Part shown: positions 52,039 to 60,194 of the stretch, in pieces | Layout of the letters: the number at the start of each line of letters is the position of its first letter | Numbering within the stretch: the first letter of the stretch is position 1 | Notes under the pieces: generated by a model | Database searches by the model: none | Told to the model about the DNA's origin: nothing | What the model saw: the letters and a program-made list of their open reading frames with translations, nothing else | Made by a program: the position numbers and the translations under genes | Assembly (NCBI GenBank): GCA_041660525.1 | Contig: JBAZWD010000003.1 | Span: 62,001 to 126,000 of the forward strand | Reading direction: 5' to 3' | DNA length: 64,000 nt | From: JABCZS01 sp041660525 | GTDB lineage: Bacteria; Pseudomonadota; Gammaproteobacteria; JABCZS01

Positions 52039-53247
52039 TCAGTAATAAATTTGATAATAATCACGTTTTTTTGTCGATGTCTCAGGAGGACGCTGTTCAC
52101 TGGGCGGTGCAGCTGCAGGATTTTGCGGGTTAACAGCCCATACCCTTGCCGTCAACTCTTTTGCATTAAATAATGGATGATTTACTAATGCCGTAAAATC
52201 ACTCGCAGCCATCGTAATGGTATTGTTTTTTTTAGAAGCAAAGCTATCTTTTCCAATTAAGTAAGACCAACGTTGTAGCACGCTGTGCGCATTTTTTGCA
52301 GCACTATTGCTCGCGGCATACGTATAAGATAACTCATCTTGCTTGTTTTTCATTGAACTGAAGTTTTCTAAAATTCTTAGCATGGCACGAATATCGCTTG
52401 CTTTTCGCTGAGGATTAGCAGCATGCCACTTTATTTTTTCAGCCTGAGTAACTTTTGCCATTGTTTTTTGATTAATAATTTCTATGGGTAGTATTTTATC
52501 CTTTAAGGTCTTGTAATGATCAAAAGATAAATAAATTTTTCCGGAATTACACGTGGCTACTTTCCCTGCATTAACAAAATAAGAGCAATTGTTAAGCGCT
52601 TTTGCAATATTATGAGCTAAACTTGCATCTCGTGGAGTATAACTTGCATTTTCATCATCATCACTGTCATCTAATTTTTCATTAAAGAATTTAGTTTGCA
52701 GCAAAATAATATCTCGCCTGTATCTGTCAGGATTTTTTTTATGATAATCCTCTCTATTTTCAGATGTTAAAACATTTCCATAATGGGTAATGTCTGGATG
52801 TATAAGTGCAATGGGTATTTCTATAGACTTCAACTTTATATTAATTTCAATCATTATAAGGTCAAATTCAGTACTATCTATAAGCACTGATGCATTCATC
52901 TGCCGAGCAACTTGACCTTTTTCCACATGAAAGCTTAAACGATTCAATATGCCGGCGATTAAGTGGGCTGCTTCATTAGTATCGGCATTTATCTGTAATA
53001 AATTATCAGACATATGAACTACTGAGTCTTCAGTATAATATTTTTTTAATTGTGTTTGCAGATTTTGTATATCTCGCTCATACCTTCCTGCGTGCTCTGC
53101 TTTAGAATAATATTTTTTTCGATCTTGCGCGCTAAAATTTTGTCCTTTATGGGAAGCATAAAGATCTAAGGTGCTAGGGCTTGTTTTATCTTCGCCATTC
53201 TCTAAGTATTTCCCAGAAGATTTACCATTTAATTGGCTCTTTAGCAT
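52039..53247 (-). CDS. Hypothetical protein of three tandem ~85-residue repeats
   Basis: A 402-residue protein of unknown family. Three repeats lie at about residues 43-131, 165-249 and 271-355. Each opens with a helix like REDYHKKNPDRYRRDIILLQ, continues through an acidic variable loop, then a second helix like AHNIAKALNNCSYFVNAGKV, and ends in a short strand and DHYKTL or SDFTAL. Linkers between repeats have strand-like I-x-I-P-I-x-x-I (KSIEIPIALI, KILPIEII). The C-terminal 30 residues are Pro/Ala-rich and end KKRDYYQIYY. No membrane segment or signal peptide is seen. It lies 93 bases upstream of the other unknown protein on the same strand. Confidence 0.7.
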   Translation of the reverse strand: MLKSQLNGKSSGKYLENGEDKTSPSTLDLYASHKGQNFSAQDRKKYYSKAEHAGRYERDIQNLQTQLKKYYTEDSVVHMSDNLLQINADTNEAAHLIAGILNRLSFHVEKGQVARQMNASVLIDSTEFDLIMIEINIKLKSIEIPIALIHPDITHYGNVLTSENREDYHKKNPDRYRRDIILLQTKFFNEKLDDSDDDENASYTPRDASLAHNIAKALNNCSYFVNAGKVATCNSGKIYLSFDHYKTLKDKILPIEIINQKTMAKVTQAEKIKWHAANPQRKASDIRAMLRILENFSSMKNKQDELSYTYAASNSAAKNAHSVLQRWSYLIGKDSFASKKNNTITMAASDFTALVNHPLFNAKELTARVWAVNPQNPAAAPPSEQRPPETSTKKRDYYQIYY

Positions 53248-53377
53248 AGTTGACTACTCCTATGAATTACTAAGTAAATCCCACTCTACCACAAAATAGT
53301 TTATTTGCTATTTTCTAGCTTATGAACTTTAATTATCTTAACATTTTCTTATCAAAATCAACCATTAGGAGATTTTT

Positions 53378-53782
53378 ATGACAGCTAATATGCATAACTT
53401 GGTATTACTATGTGCACGTATACTTTTTAGCGAAATTTTTATTTTTTCTGGCATCAGTAAGATTATGGGATTTGATGCCACATTGGCTTATATGCAAAGT
53501 GCGGGAGTCAATTGGCATCCAATTGGATTAGAGATTATTGCTATTATTTTAGAATTAGGCGGTGGTTTATTAGTATTATTAGGATGGCATACACGCCTAG
53601 GTGCTGCTGCTGTTTTCCTGTTTACCCTACTCACTACTTTTTTAATTCATCATTTTTGGTCATATTCCGCCGATGCTGCACAATTGCAAATGATTATGTT
53701 TATGAAAAATTTAACAATCATGGGCGGCGCTTTATATATTTTTGCGTTTGGCGCAGGTGCTTACAGCGTGGATAAAAAATGA
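53378..53782 (+). CDS. DoxX-family membrane protein
   Basis: A 134-residue inner-membrane protein with four hydrophobic segments, matching the DoxX family: LLCARILFSEIFIFSGISKI at the start, then IILELGGGLLVLLGWHTRLG. In some bacteria DoxX proteins act with redox partners against oxidative stress, but the biochemical role is open. GGAG precedes the ATG. The stop overlaps the start of the Ntn hydrolase gene (ATGA), so the two are co-translated. Confidence 0.9.
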   Translation: MTANMHNLVLLCARILFSEIFIFSGISKIMGFDATLAYMQSAGVNWHPIGLEIIAIILELGGGLLVLLGWHTRLGAAAVFLFTLLTTFLIHHFWSYSADAAQLQMIMFMKNLTIMGGALYIFAFGAGAYSVDKK

Positions 53783-54825
53783 AAATTTTATATAAAATAA
53801 CTGCTTTATTAGTAATATATGTATTGGCTGTGAGTCCTGTTTTAGCTTGCACGAGTTTTCGCTTGATCGCGCAAGATAATACCGTTTTGGTTGCAAGAAG
53901 TATGGAATTTGCCGAGCCTATGAATTCTAATATTATTACTACTGCAAAAGGTAAAAGCTTCTATACGATCGCACCTGATGGACAAGCTGGTTTATCTTGG
54001 AAATCAAAATACAATTATATTTTTATAGATGGTTTAGGCTTAGGCGCGCCGATTGATGGTATGAATGAAGCTGGGTTATCCCTCGAAGCTTTATTATTCC
54101 CAGAAGAAGCACAATATCAAACCGTACCTGCTGATTCTTCCATGAAAGCCGTATCTTATATCCATTTTGGTGATTGGGTTTTAGGTAATTTTAAAACTGT
54201 CGATGAAGTACGCGCAGCATTGCCTGACGTTTATGTTTTTGGCGAGAAATTAAAGCAATTAAATAATGAAATATTTCCCGTGCATTATTCTGTTTTTGAT
54301 GCCAGCGGCAAAGGTATTGTTATTGAATATGTAAATGGTCAATTAAATATCCATGAACATATGGGCGTCATGACCAATTCCCCGACTTATGATTGGCATG
54401 TCACTAATTTGCGTAATTATTTACAACTATCCCCTACTAATCCCAAGCCTGTAATTGCTGATGGCATTACATACACTTCTACAGGACAAGGTTCTGGAAT
54501 GATAGGTTTGCCGGGAGATATTAGCCCACCCTCACGTTTTGTTAAAATGGCGGTAATGTTAAATACGGTTATAAAACCTAAAAATGCTGCAGAGGCACTA
54601 AATTTAAGCCAACACATCATCAATAACGTCGACATCCCCAAAGGTTTTGTGCGCGTTGCTGATAACAATAATACTGCGACTTTAGATTCTACCCAATGGG
54701 TTGTTTTCAAGGATTTAACCAACAAAAAGCTTCATTATCGCACTTATGATGATCTGACAATTCGAACCATTGATTTTGCGACGATAGATTTTACCCAGCC
54801 TGTCCCGGCCGTGCCTTTAATCTGA
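53779..54825 (+). CDS. Secreted choloylglycine hydrolase / penicillin V acylase-type Ntn hydrolase
   Basis: A linear amide C-N hydrolase of the cholylglycine hydrolase family. A signal peptide ends at VSPVLA, exposing Cys24 as the N-terminal nucleophile (CTSFRLIA, with the family Arg). Further active-site residues are in ARSMEF, NEAGLSLEAL, MTNSPTYDWHVTNLRNY and SPPSRFVK. The 348-residue length is normal. Gram-negative members often cleave acyl-homoserine lactones or penicillin V rather than bile salts, so the substrate is open. It is in an operon with doxX. The 3' end overlaps convergent exbD by 9 bases. Confidence 0.9.
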   Translation: MKILYKITALLVIYVLAVSPVLACTSFRLIAQDNTVLVARSMEFAEPMNSNIITTAKGKSFYTIAPDGQAGLSWKSKYNYIFIDGLGLGAPIDGMNEAGLSLEALLFPEEAQYQTVPADSSMKAVSYIHFGDWVLGNFKTVDEVRAALPDVYVFGEKLKQLNNEIFPVHYSVFDASGKGIVIEYVNGQLNIHEHMGVMTNSPTYDWHVTNLRNYLQLSPTNPKPVIADGITYTSTGQGSGMIGLPGDISPPSRFVKMAVMLNTVIKPKNAAEALNLSQHIINNVDIPKGFVRVADNNNTATLDSTQWVVFKDLTNKKLHYRTYDDLTIRTIDFATIDFTQPVPAVPLI

Positions 54826-55221
54826 GATCGCTGCAATATGTAATTGACTGATCTTTAATTGCCCTAGCACCTCAAGCAGTTGTACTAAACGCTCATGAGG
54901 TGCTTTAGCATCGCCATGAATAACAACAATCGGATCTTTAGGTAAATGCTGTGTTAAATATTTTTTCAGCTCTTCACTGCTAAGATTACCAATATTTTCT
55001 TCGTTAATATGCAATGCACCTGTGGCATCAATGCCAATGACATAAGGTTTTGTTTCAATTTCCATTGTTTGGGTTTGATCAATGCTGGGTAATTGCACAT
55101 CCAGCCATTGTAGTTCATCAAAATTAGCAGATAACATAAAAAATATTAATAACAAAAACACCACGTCAATTAAAGGCGTTAGATCTAAATGTATATCAGG
55201 AGTGGTTCTACGCATATTCAC
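54817..55221 (-). CDS. exbD: Biopolymer transport protein ExbD
   Basis: Proton-motive-force component that energises TonB together with ExbB. It is 134 residues, with one membrane helix (LIDVVFLLLIFFMLSANF) containing the essential Asp in PLIDVVFLLLIFF, and a periplasmic domain. It overlaps exbB by 14 bases and is the last gene of tonB-exbB-exbD. TolR is the alternative, but the gene context points to the TonB system. Confidence 0.92.
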   Translation of the reverse strand: MNMRRTTPDIHLDLTPLIDVVFLLLIFFMLSANFDELQWLDVQLPSIDQTQTMEIETKPYVIGIDATGALHINEENIGNLSSEELKKYLTQHLPKDPIVVIHGDAKAPHERLVQLLEVLGQLKISQLHIAAISD

Positions 55222-55684
55222 TAGACTCCATCATAGCTGTTTCTAGCTGCAAAATAAGGCCATTAATTTTACGATTAAAATAGCGATGAAATAATAAAGT
55301 AATAATGGCAATCGACATGCCTACAGCGGTTGTTAATAATGCTTCACTGATACCACCGGCCAATGATTGCGCTTGACCTAAGCCTTCTTGCATCATGACA
55401 TCAAAAATAGTAATCATACCCAGTACTGTTCCTAATAATCCTAATAGCGGTGTTGTGGTTGCGATGGTGCCTAACATATTTAAATGTTTTTCCCATAAAA
55501 AAATTTCTTGTTTAGCTTGGTTCAACATGGCTTCTTTGGATTGTTTAATTAATACGCGTTGTTTGGCGCCTTTTAAAGAAAAGTTTAAAATGCATAAGCG
55601 TTCTAAAATAATGGCCAATGCCAAGATCGATGCTGCGAATAAAGGATACATCACCCAACTGCTGTTTAATAATTCTAATAACAT
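55208..55684 (-). CDS. exbB: Biopolymer transport protein ExbB
   Basis: Inner-membrane proton-channel partner of ExbD and TonB. It is 158 residues with three membrane helices: ASILALAIILERLCIL, TTPLLGLLGTVLGMITIF and SEALLTTAVGMSIAIITLLF. These last two hold the family motifs. It is short relative to E. coli ExbB (244), lacking the long N-terminal extension and much of the cytoplasmic loop, as in many small ExbB proteins. It lies 4 bases after tonB. Confidence 0.92.
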   Translation of the reverse strand: MLLELLNSSWVMYPLFAASILALAIILERLCILNFSLKGAKQRVLIKQSKEAMLNQAKQEIFLWEKHLNMLGTIATTTPLLGLLGTVLGMITIFDVMMQEGLGQAQSLAGGISEALLTTAVGMSIAIITLLFHRYFNRKINGLILQLETAMMESSEYA

Positions 55685-55688
55685 TGTT

Positions 55689-56273
55689 TTACCTCAATTT
55701 AAAATCAATCGGAACTTCTATCCAAGCGGCAATCGCTTGATCATTTTCTTTGGCAGGCAAAAAAGACCATTTGGATACGGCTTTTATTGCAGCTTCATCT
55801 AATAAAGGAAAACCTGAAGACTGGGAAACAATGACTTCATGGGTTTTTCCTAAATGATCCACTTGTGCACGCACCAGCACTAAACCCTCTTGTCTTTCAC
55901 GCCTGGCTTTTTCTGGATAAATGGGTGGCACTGGCTTTTGACTTAATTGCACTTCGCGTGTGACGATTAGCTCTTCTAACTCGCCAACAATCTCTTTAAC
56001 TTGCTCGGTAATTTCAGGTTCTGGTTTTTTGGGAATAATTTTATCGATTGCGTGTTCTGCTTGCGTGATAATCAATTCTTCTAGCGTGGGTTGTAACATT
56101 TCTTTTTTAGGTACCGGTGGCGTGCCTAAGGTTATTGCCATCGACTGTCCTGCTGGTGCTTGGAATGCATTTTTTTGCTGCATAGGTTGCCAGAAAAAAA
56201 TTAAATGTAGGCCAATAGAGGCCAGCAAGGCACAAAACAGTACAGCATCACTACGCGTCCAAACCAACATCAA
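55689..56273 (-). CDS. tonB: TonB energy-transducing protein
   Basis: A 194-residue TonB that links the inner-membrane ExbBD motor to outer-membrane receptors. An N-terminal anchor (SDAVLFCALLASIGLHLIFF) is followed by a Pro/Lys/Glu-rich spacer that is short here (KKPEPEITEQ). The C-terminal TonB domain has PPIYPEKARRERQEGLVLVR, SSGFPLLDEAAIKAVSKWSF and a final IDFKLR. It is first in tonB-exbB-exbD and divergent from the siderophore receptor, with a Fur-box-like site between. Confidence 0.95.
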   Translation of the reverse strand: MMLVWTRSDAVLFCALLASIGLHLIFFWQPMQQKNAFQAPAGQSMAITLGTPPVPKKEMLQPTLEELIITQAEHAIDKIIPKKPEPEITEQVKEIVGELEELIVTREVQLSQKPVPPIYPEKARRERQEGLVLVRAQVDHLGKTHEVIVSQSSGFPLLDEAAIKAVSKWSFLPAKENDQAIAAWIEVPIDFKLR

Positions 56274-56290
56274 ATATTCCCCTTGTTATC

Positions 56291-56309
56291 CTGAATAATA
56301 ATCATTATC
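56291..56309. promoter_or_regulatory. Fur-box-like site between tonB operon and receptor
   Basis: CTGAATAATAATCATTATC matches the 19-base Fur consensus GATAATGATAATCATTATC at 15 positions by my count. The right arm is perfect. It lies in the 72-bp divergent spacer, 18 bases from the tonB start and 37 from the receptor start, so one Fur dimer could repress both directions when iron is plentiful. Confidence 0.7.
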
Positions 56310-56345
56310 ATTTGCATTTGCAAATTATTTAGTGACTTAACCTTT

Positions 56346-58433
56346 ATGCGCAGTGTTTTAACTAATTTAGTTATCTTAATCAGCTTTTGCTGTTATTTGC
56401 CATTATCTTTTGCAAATCAAGATGATACAACACCGGTATTTACATTCGACACCATTGAAGTTACCGCAGAAGCTATAGATGTCACGGGTACAGGAAACCG
56501 TGTAGGGCTTGATCCTATCGATAGCCCAGAATCCAGTACTGTCATTGATGATGAAATCATGGATGACCAACAAATCACCCATGTCGATGATATCCTGAAA
56601 AATGATGCAAGCGTCAGCAACGAAGGCAGTTTTGGTGCGCGATCTAATTTCCGTATACGCGGTTTTAGTTTAAATCAATCGGGAAATTACCTGCGTAACG
56701 GCTTATTGTTTTTCTTTTTAGAATCACCTGCAATTGAAATCATTGATCGCGTAGAAGTATTAAAAGGCCCTGCATCGTTTTTATACGGACCAGGTTCACC
56801 GGGCGGGATGATTAATTTTATAACTAAAAAACCGCAAGCAGAAGAATTTAACAACGGCGGCGTACAAGTCGGCAGTTGGGATTATTATCGTGCATTTGCA
56901 GATTTGAATCAAAGCAGTGAACAAGTAGATTATCGTCTTAATGTTGCCGTGCAAGATTCTAATAGTTTTCGTGATGTGTACCATCAAGATCGACAACTTT
57001 TTGATTTTAGCGCTAATAGTGAATTATTTGGAAATACCGATACATGGTTTAATGTTAATTTTCAAAATACCAATCAACCGCAAGATACGGGTTTAGTTGC
57101 AATTGGTGATCATGTTGCCGATTTACCCAGTAACACCTATTTAAACCAAGACTGGTCTAACACAGAGCAAACAACGGCGAATAGTTTTTTAGATTCTTAT
57201 ACCGATTTATCAGACAATTGGACTTTGCACACCGGATTAATTTATCAATATGTTCATCGCGATCGGATATTAACCAATTTGGTTATGACGGATTCCGATA
57301 GTGGCGATTTTAAATATAATATCTATCAAAGATTAGATACTTGGAATTATTATAATGCTTTAGTTGAAACTATCGGCGAAGAAACGCTAGTTGGTTTTGA
57401 TCAAAAATTATTGTTCGGTACGACTTATTCGCTTATGGATCATGAAGCGAAAGAAACACAAGCCATAGTCACACAAGTTTATAATATTTATGACCCACCT
57501 ACTTTAGCTGAGCCAGACTTAGGCGATTTTCTTGACCCCACTACAACATTAACCCATAACTTTGGTTTTTATGCGCAAGATGTTGTGCAATTATTACAAC
57601 AATGGGAAATGATCCTGGGCGCACGTTTTGATGCTTATCAAACAGATTCAGCCACATTAACCGAAAGCAGCGTGCAACACACCAGCCCGCATTTAGCATT
57701 ACTCTATAAACCCCTTTATTTTTGGAGTAATTATGTAAGTTATAGCGAAGGGTTTGAATTTAATGCACCGGTAAGTGATCGTAATGCAGTTAATTTTGGT
57801 GAAGCGCTCGAGCCTACATTATCTGAACAAATCGAGTTGGGTAGTAAAATGGAATTATTCGATTCACACTTATTATTGTCAGCCGCATTGTTTGATATCT
57901 TGCGCCATAACCAACCTATTACTGAAGAAACTGGTGGCGATGATCCCAGTGAAGTGATTGTAGTCCAACGAGGCGAGCAACATCATCAGGGTTTAGAATT
58001 AGCTGCGCAAGGTAAAGTCTATCAAAACTGGACTATTTTAGGCACACTGATGTGGTTAGATGCAGAATTTTCAGAAGATAATGAACCAGATGTTGCGGGT
58101 AATCAACCTGCTGCTGTTCCTAAACTTGCCGCAACCTTATGGGGCGAATACCGCTTTCATACAGGGGAGCTTAAAAACTTTGCTATCAATAGCGGCGTGT
58201 TTTATGAAGGTGAACGCTATGGTGATGATCAAAATACATTTATTTTAGATCCTTATGCACGCATCGATGCAGGTGTTGGGTATTATTTTCCTATTCGAGA
58301 AGAACAAAAAGAATTAGCCATTCGCTTAAATGTCGAAAACATTTCCGATGTTGCATATTATTATGGTTATCGCCGCACTAATGTGACTGTGGGAAGTCCG
58401 CGTAGTGTTTGGTTAACAGTTGCATTACAATAA
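56346..58433 (+). CDS. TonB-dependent siderophore receptor
   Basis: A 695-residue outer-membrane receptor with a signal peptide (ending LPLSFA), a probable TonB box near DTIEVTAEA, a plug domain (ESSTVIDDEIMDDQQITHV, FRIRGFSLNQSG, VEVLKGPASFLYGPGSPGG) and a 22-strand-type barrel ending in SPRSVWLTVALQ. Plug motifs place it with ferric-siderophore receptors of the FhuA/FoxA group. The substrate cannot be read from sequence. It is divergent from tonB-exbB-exbD and probably Fur-controlled. Its end overlaps the convergent next gene by 9 bases. Confidence 0.94.
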   Translation: MRSVLTNLVILISFCCYLPLSFANQDDTTPVFTFDTIEVTAEAIDVTGTGNRVGLDPIDSPESSTVIDDEIMDDQQITHVDDILKNDASVSNEGSFGARSNFRIRGFSLNQSGNYLRNGLLFFFLESPAIEIIDRVEVLKGPASFLYGPGSPGGMINFITKKPQAEEFNNGGVQVGSWDYYRAFADLNQSSEQVDYRLNVAVQDSNSFRDVYHQDRQLFDFSANSELFGNTDTWFNVNFQNTNQPQDTGLVAIGDHVADLPSNTYLNQDWSNTEQTTANSFLDSYTDLSDNWTLHTGLIYQYVHRDRILTNLVMTDSDSGDFKYNIYQRLDTWNYYNALVETIGEETLVGFDQKLLFGTTYSLMDHEAKETQAIVTQVYNIYDPPTLAEPDLGDFLDPTTTLTHNFGFYAQDVVQLLQQWEMILGARFDAYQTDSATLTESSVQHTSPHLALLYKPLYFWSNYVSYSEGFEFNAPVSDRNAVNFGEALEPTLSEQIELGSKMELFDSHLLLSAALFDILRHNQPITEETGGDDPSEVIVVQRGEQHHQGLELAAQGKVYQNWTILGTLMWLDAEFSEDNEPDVAGNQPAAVPKLAATLWGEYRFHTGELKNFAINSGVFYEGERYGDDQNTFILDPYARIDAGVGYYFPIREEQKELAIRLNVENISDVAYYYGYRRTNVTVGSPRSVWLTVALQ

Positions 58434-58763
58434 ATCTTTTGTTTTTGCAGATAAGATCTGGTGAAATTTTTTAATTTCTTCTAATTGTTGTGCTAATGCT
58501 TCCGTGCGTTCAATAAACATAGGTGGTAAATCTAAGGCCATTAATTCCTTTAGACCTTTTGTGAGCTTAACAAGCGTCGCAGCGTGCTTTTGCAAATCAT
58601 CCAATAAAACTTCTAATAGTTCCCTTTTTTTCTCATCGTTTAAATAAGAAATTTCATTCCATGCAATATGGTAAACATCTAACTTTCTTTGCACCTCATC
58701 GATTTGCTCTGTTATTGTAAACAAACGTTTAGGCAAAATATAAAGCGAGGACAGAACGGCCAT
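58425..58763 (-). CDS. Hypothetical coiled-coil protein
   Basis: A 112-residue helical protein with heptad-like stretches (ITEQIDEVQRKLDVYHIAW, LLEVLLDDLQKHAATLVKL) and an LPP helix break at about residue 78. No family recognised. It is 69 bases downstream of the IS607-type recombinase on the same strand. It has no similarity to TnpB, the usual partner at that position, so it is probably an unrelated cargo or host gene. Confidence 0.6.
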   Translation of the reverse strand: MAVLSSLYILPKRLFTITEQIDEVQRKLDVYHIAWNEISYLNDEKKRELLEVLLDDLQKHAATLVKLTKGLKELMALDLPPMFIERTEALAQQLEEIKKFHQILSAKTKDLL

Positions 58764-58832
58764 GAATACCTTTAAAACCTATTTGTAGATTTAAAAGTGT
58801 ATATTATAAGATTTGTACAGATTTTACAATGT

Positions 58833-59444
58833 TTAGGCTTTAGTTAGTAATTCTACAGCCTTAATTAGCTTCTGGTTGGTTTCTTTGGAGGCATGATACA
58901 TGCGCGCTGAGAAAATAGTAACTAACTCAATGACATCTTCCAGCAATTCTTGATCATCCGATTCGGTATGTTCAGCGCTATTTAAAATAACCACTTCTAT
59001 TTTTTTTGCAGCACATAATGCGAAAACTAATTCTGCACCAATGCGCAATAATCTATCTTTATGTGTAACCACTAAACGTTTAATTTTTTTATCGACAATT
59101 AAATTTAATAATTTTCTTAAACCACTCTTATCGCAGTTAATGCCCGAACCTCTATCACGCAATACTTCATAGGTCCAACCTTTTTGTGCGCAATAAAGTT
59201 CTAATTTCTGCACTTGCTGCTTAAAGAAATCGCTTTCTTCGGGTGCGGATGCACGTGCATAAGCAATGGTCAGTTCAGGTTCTGAAGAGCGAAGCTTAAG
59301 TAATTTTTCGATGTCGTAGTAACGCGTACCACCTTCGCTGCGTCGCTCAGGTAGTAATTCACCGCGCTCTTCCCAACGACGTAAGGTTTGTACAGATACG
59401 CCTAGAAGTTGGGCCGCTTGTCCTACTTTAATAAATTTATTCAT
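58833..59444 (-). CDS. IS607-family serine recombinase (TnpA), orphan
   Basis: A 203-residue serine recombinase of IS607 TnpA type. The N-terminal MerR-like helix-turn-helix is VGQAAQLLGVSVQTLRRWEE followed by GGTRYYD. The catalytic domain starts IAYARASAPEE with the nucleophile Ser, and has the family Arg residues in LVVTHKDRLLRIGAEL. In IS607 elements a tnpB gene follows; here none does. The nucleophile loop is unusual (ASAPEES rather than VSSxxQ). No element ends are visible, so it is either a relic or a stand-alone recombinase. Confidence 0.88.
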   Translation of the reverse strand: MNKFIKVGQAAQLLGVSVQTLRRWEERGELLPERRSEGGTRYYDIEKLLKLRSSEPELTIAYARASAPEESDFFKQQVQKLELYCAQKGWTYEVLRDRGSGINCDKSGLRKLLNLIVDKKIKRLVVTHKDRLLRIGAELVFALCAAKKIEVVILNSAEHTESDDQELLEDVIELVTIFSARMYHASKETNQKLIKAVELLTKA

Positions 59445-59540
59445 GAATAATTAATCTATAGAAAACATAAAATATAGCTTATTATAGCTGGGTTTCTGCA
59501 TTAAAGATAGATGATTTATGATAAGGTTTGCTTAAGTATT

Positions 59541-60191
59541 TTAAATATTTTTCAAAATATTTAGCATTTGTTGATGAATTTTATCGGTATCACCCACGCC
59601 TGAAAGTGTATGAAATTGCGGTGCATCTGCGTCCTTCATATTTTGATAATATGCGACTAAAGCTTGTGTTTGCTCGCGATAAACTTGTAAACGTTTTCTA
59701 ATTGTGATTTCTTGATCGTCATCACGTTGAATTAATTCTTCACCGGTTAAATCATCTTTTCCTGATACCTTAGGGGGGTTAAAATGAATATGATAAATTC
59801 TACCTGAAGCCAAATGAATGCGTCTGCCACATAAACGGTGAATAATTTCTTCATCATCCACCTGGATTTCGAGCACTTGATCAATTTTAACGTGATGATC
59901 TTGCAGTGCTTGTGCTTGCGCCAATGTGCGCGGGAAACCATCAAAAATAAATCCTTGCGCACAATCAGCTTCTTTAATGCGATCCACAGCCAGTTGTATA
60001 ATGACATCATCTGGCACTAATTGTCCTGCATCCATAAATGATTTTGCTTTTAAACCTATAGAAGTTTTTGCTTGTACAGCAGCACGCAACATATCACCAG
60101 TCGCAATTTTAGGGATATTAAGTGCTTGCGCTAAAAGACTGGCTTGCGTGCCTTTTCCTACACCGGGGGCACCTAATAATATAATACGCAT
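59541..60191 (-). CDS. adk: Adenylate kinase
   Basis: Converts AMP and ATP to two ADP. The P-loop is GAPGVGKGTQ at residues 7-16, the AMP-binding part has ATGDMLRAAV and GFPRTLAQAQAL, and the lid has RRIHLASGRIYHIHFNPP, the long-lid form without zinc cysteines. The 216-residue length is normal. It starts 3 bases after the relA stop, so the two are probably co-transcribed. Confidence 0.97.
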   Translation of the reverse strand: MRIILLGAPGVGKGTQASLLAQALNIPKIATGDMLRAAVQAKTSIGLKAKSFMDAGQLVPDDVIIQLAVDRIKEADCAQGFIFDGFPRTLAQAQALQDHHVKIDQVLEIQVDDEEIIHRLCGRRIHLASGRIYHIHFNPPKVSGKDDLTGEELIQRDDDQEITIRKRLQVYREQTQALVAYYQNMKDADAPQFHTLSGVGDTDKIHQQMLNILKNI

Positions 60192-60194
60192 GAC

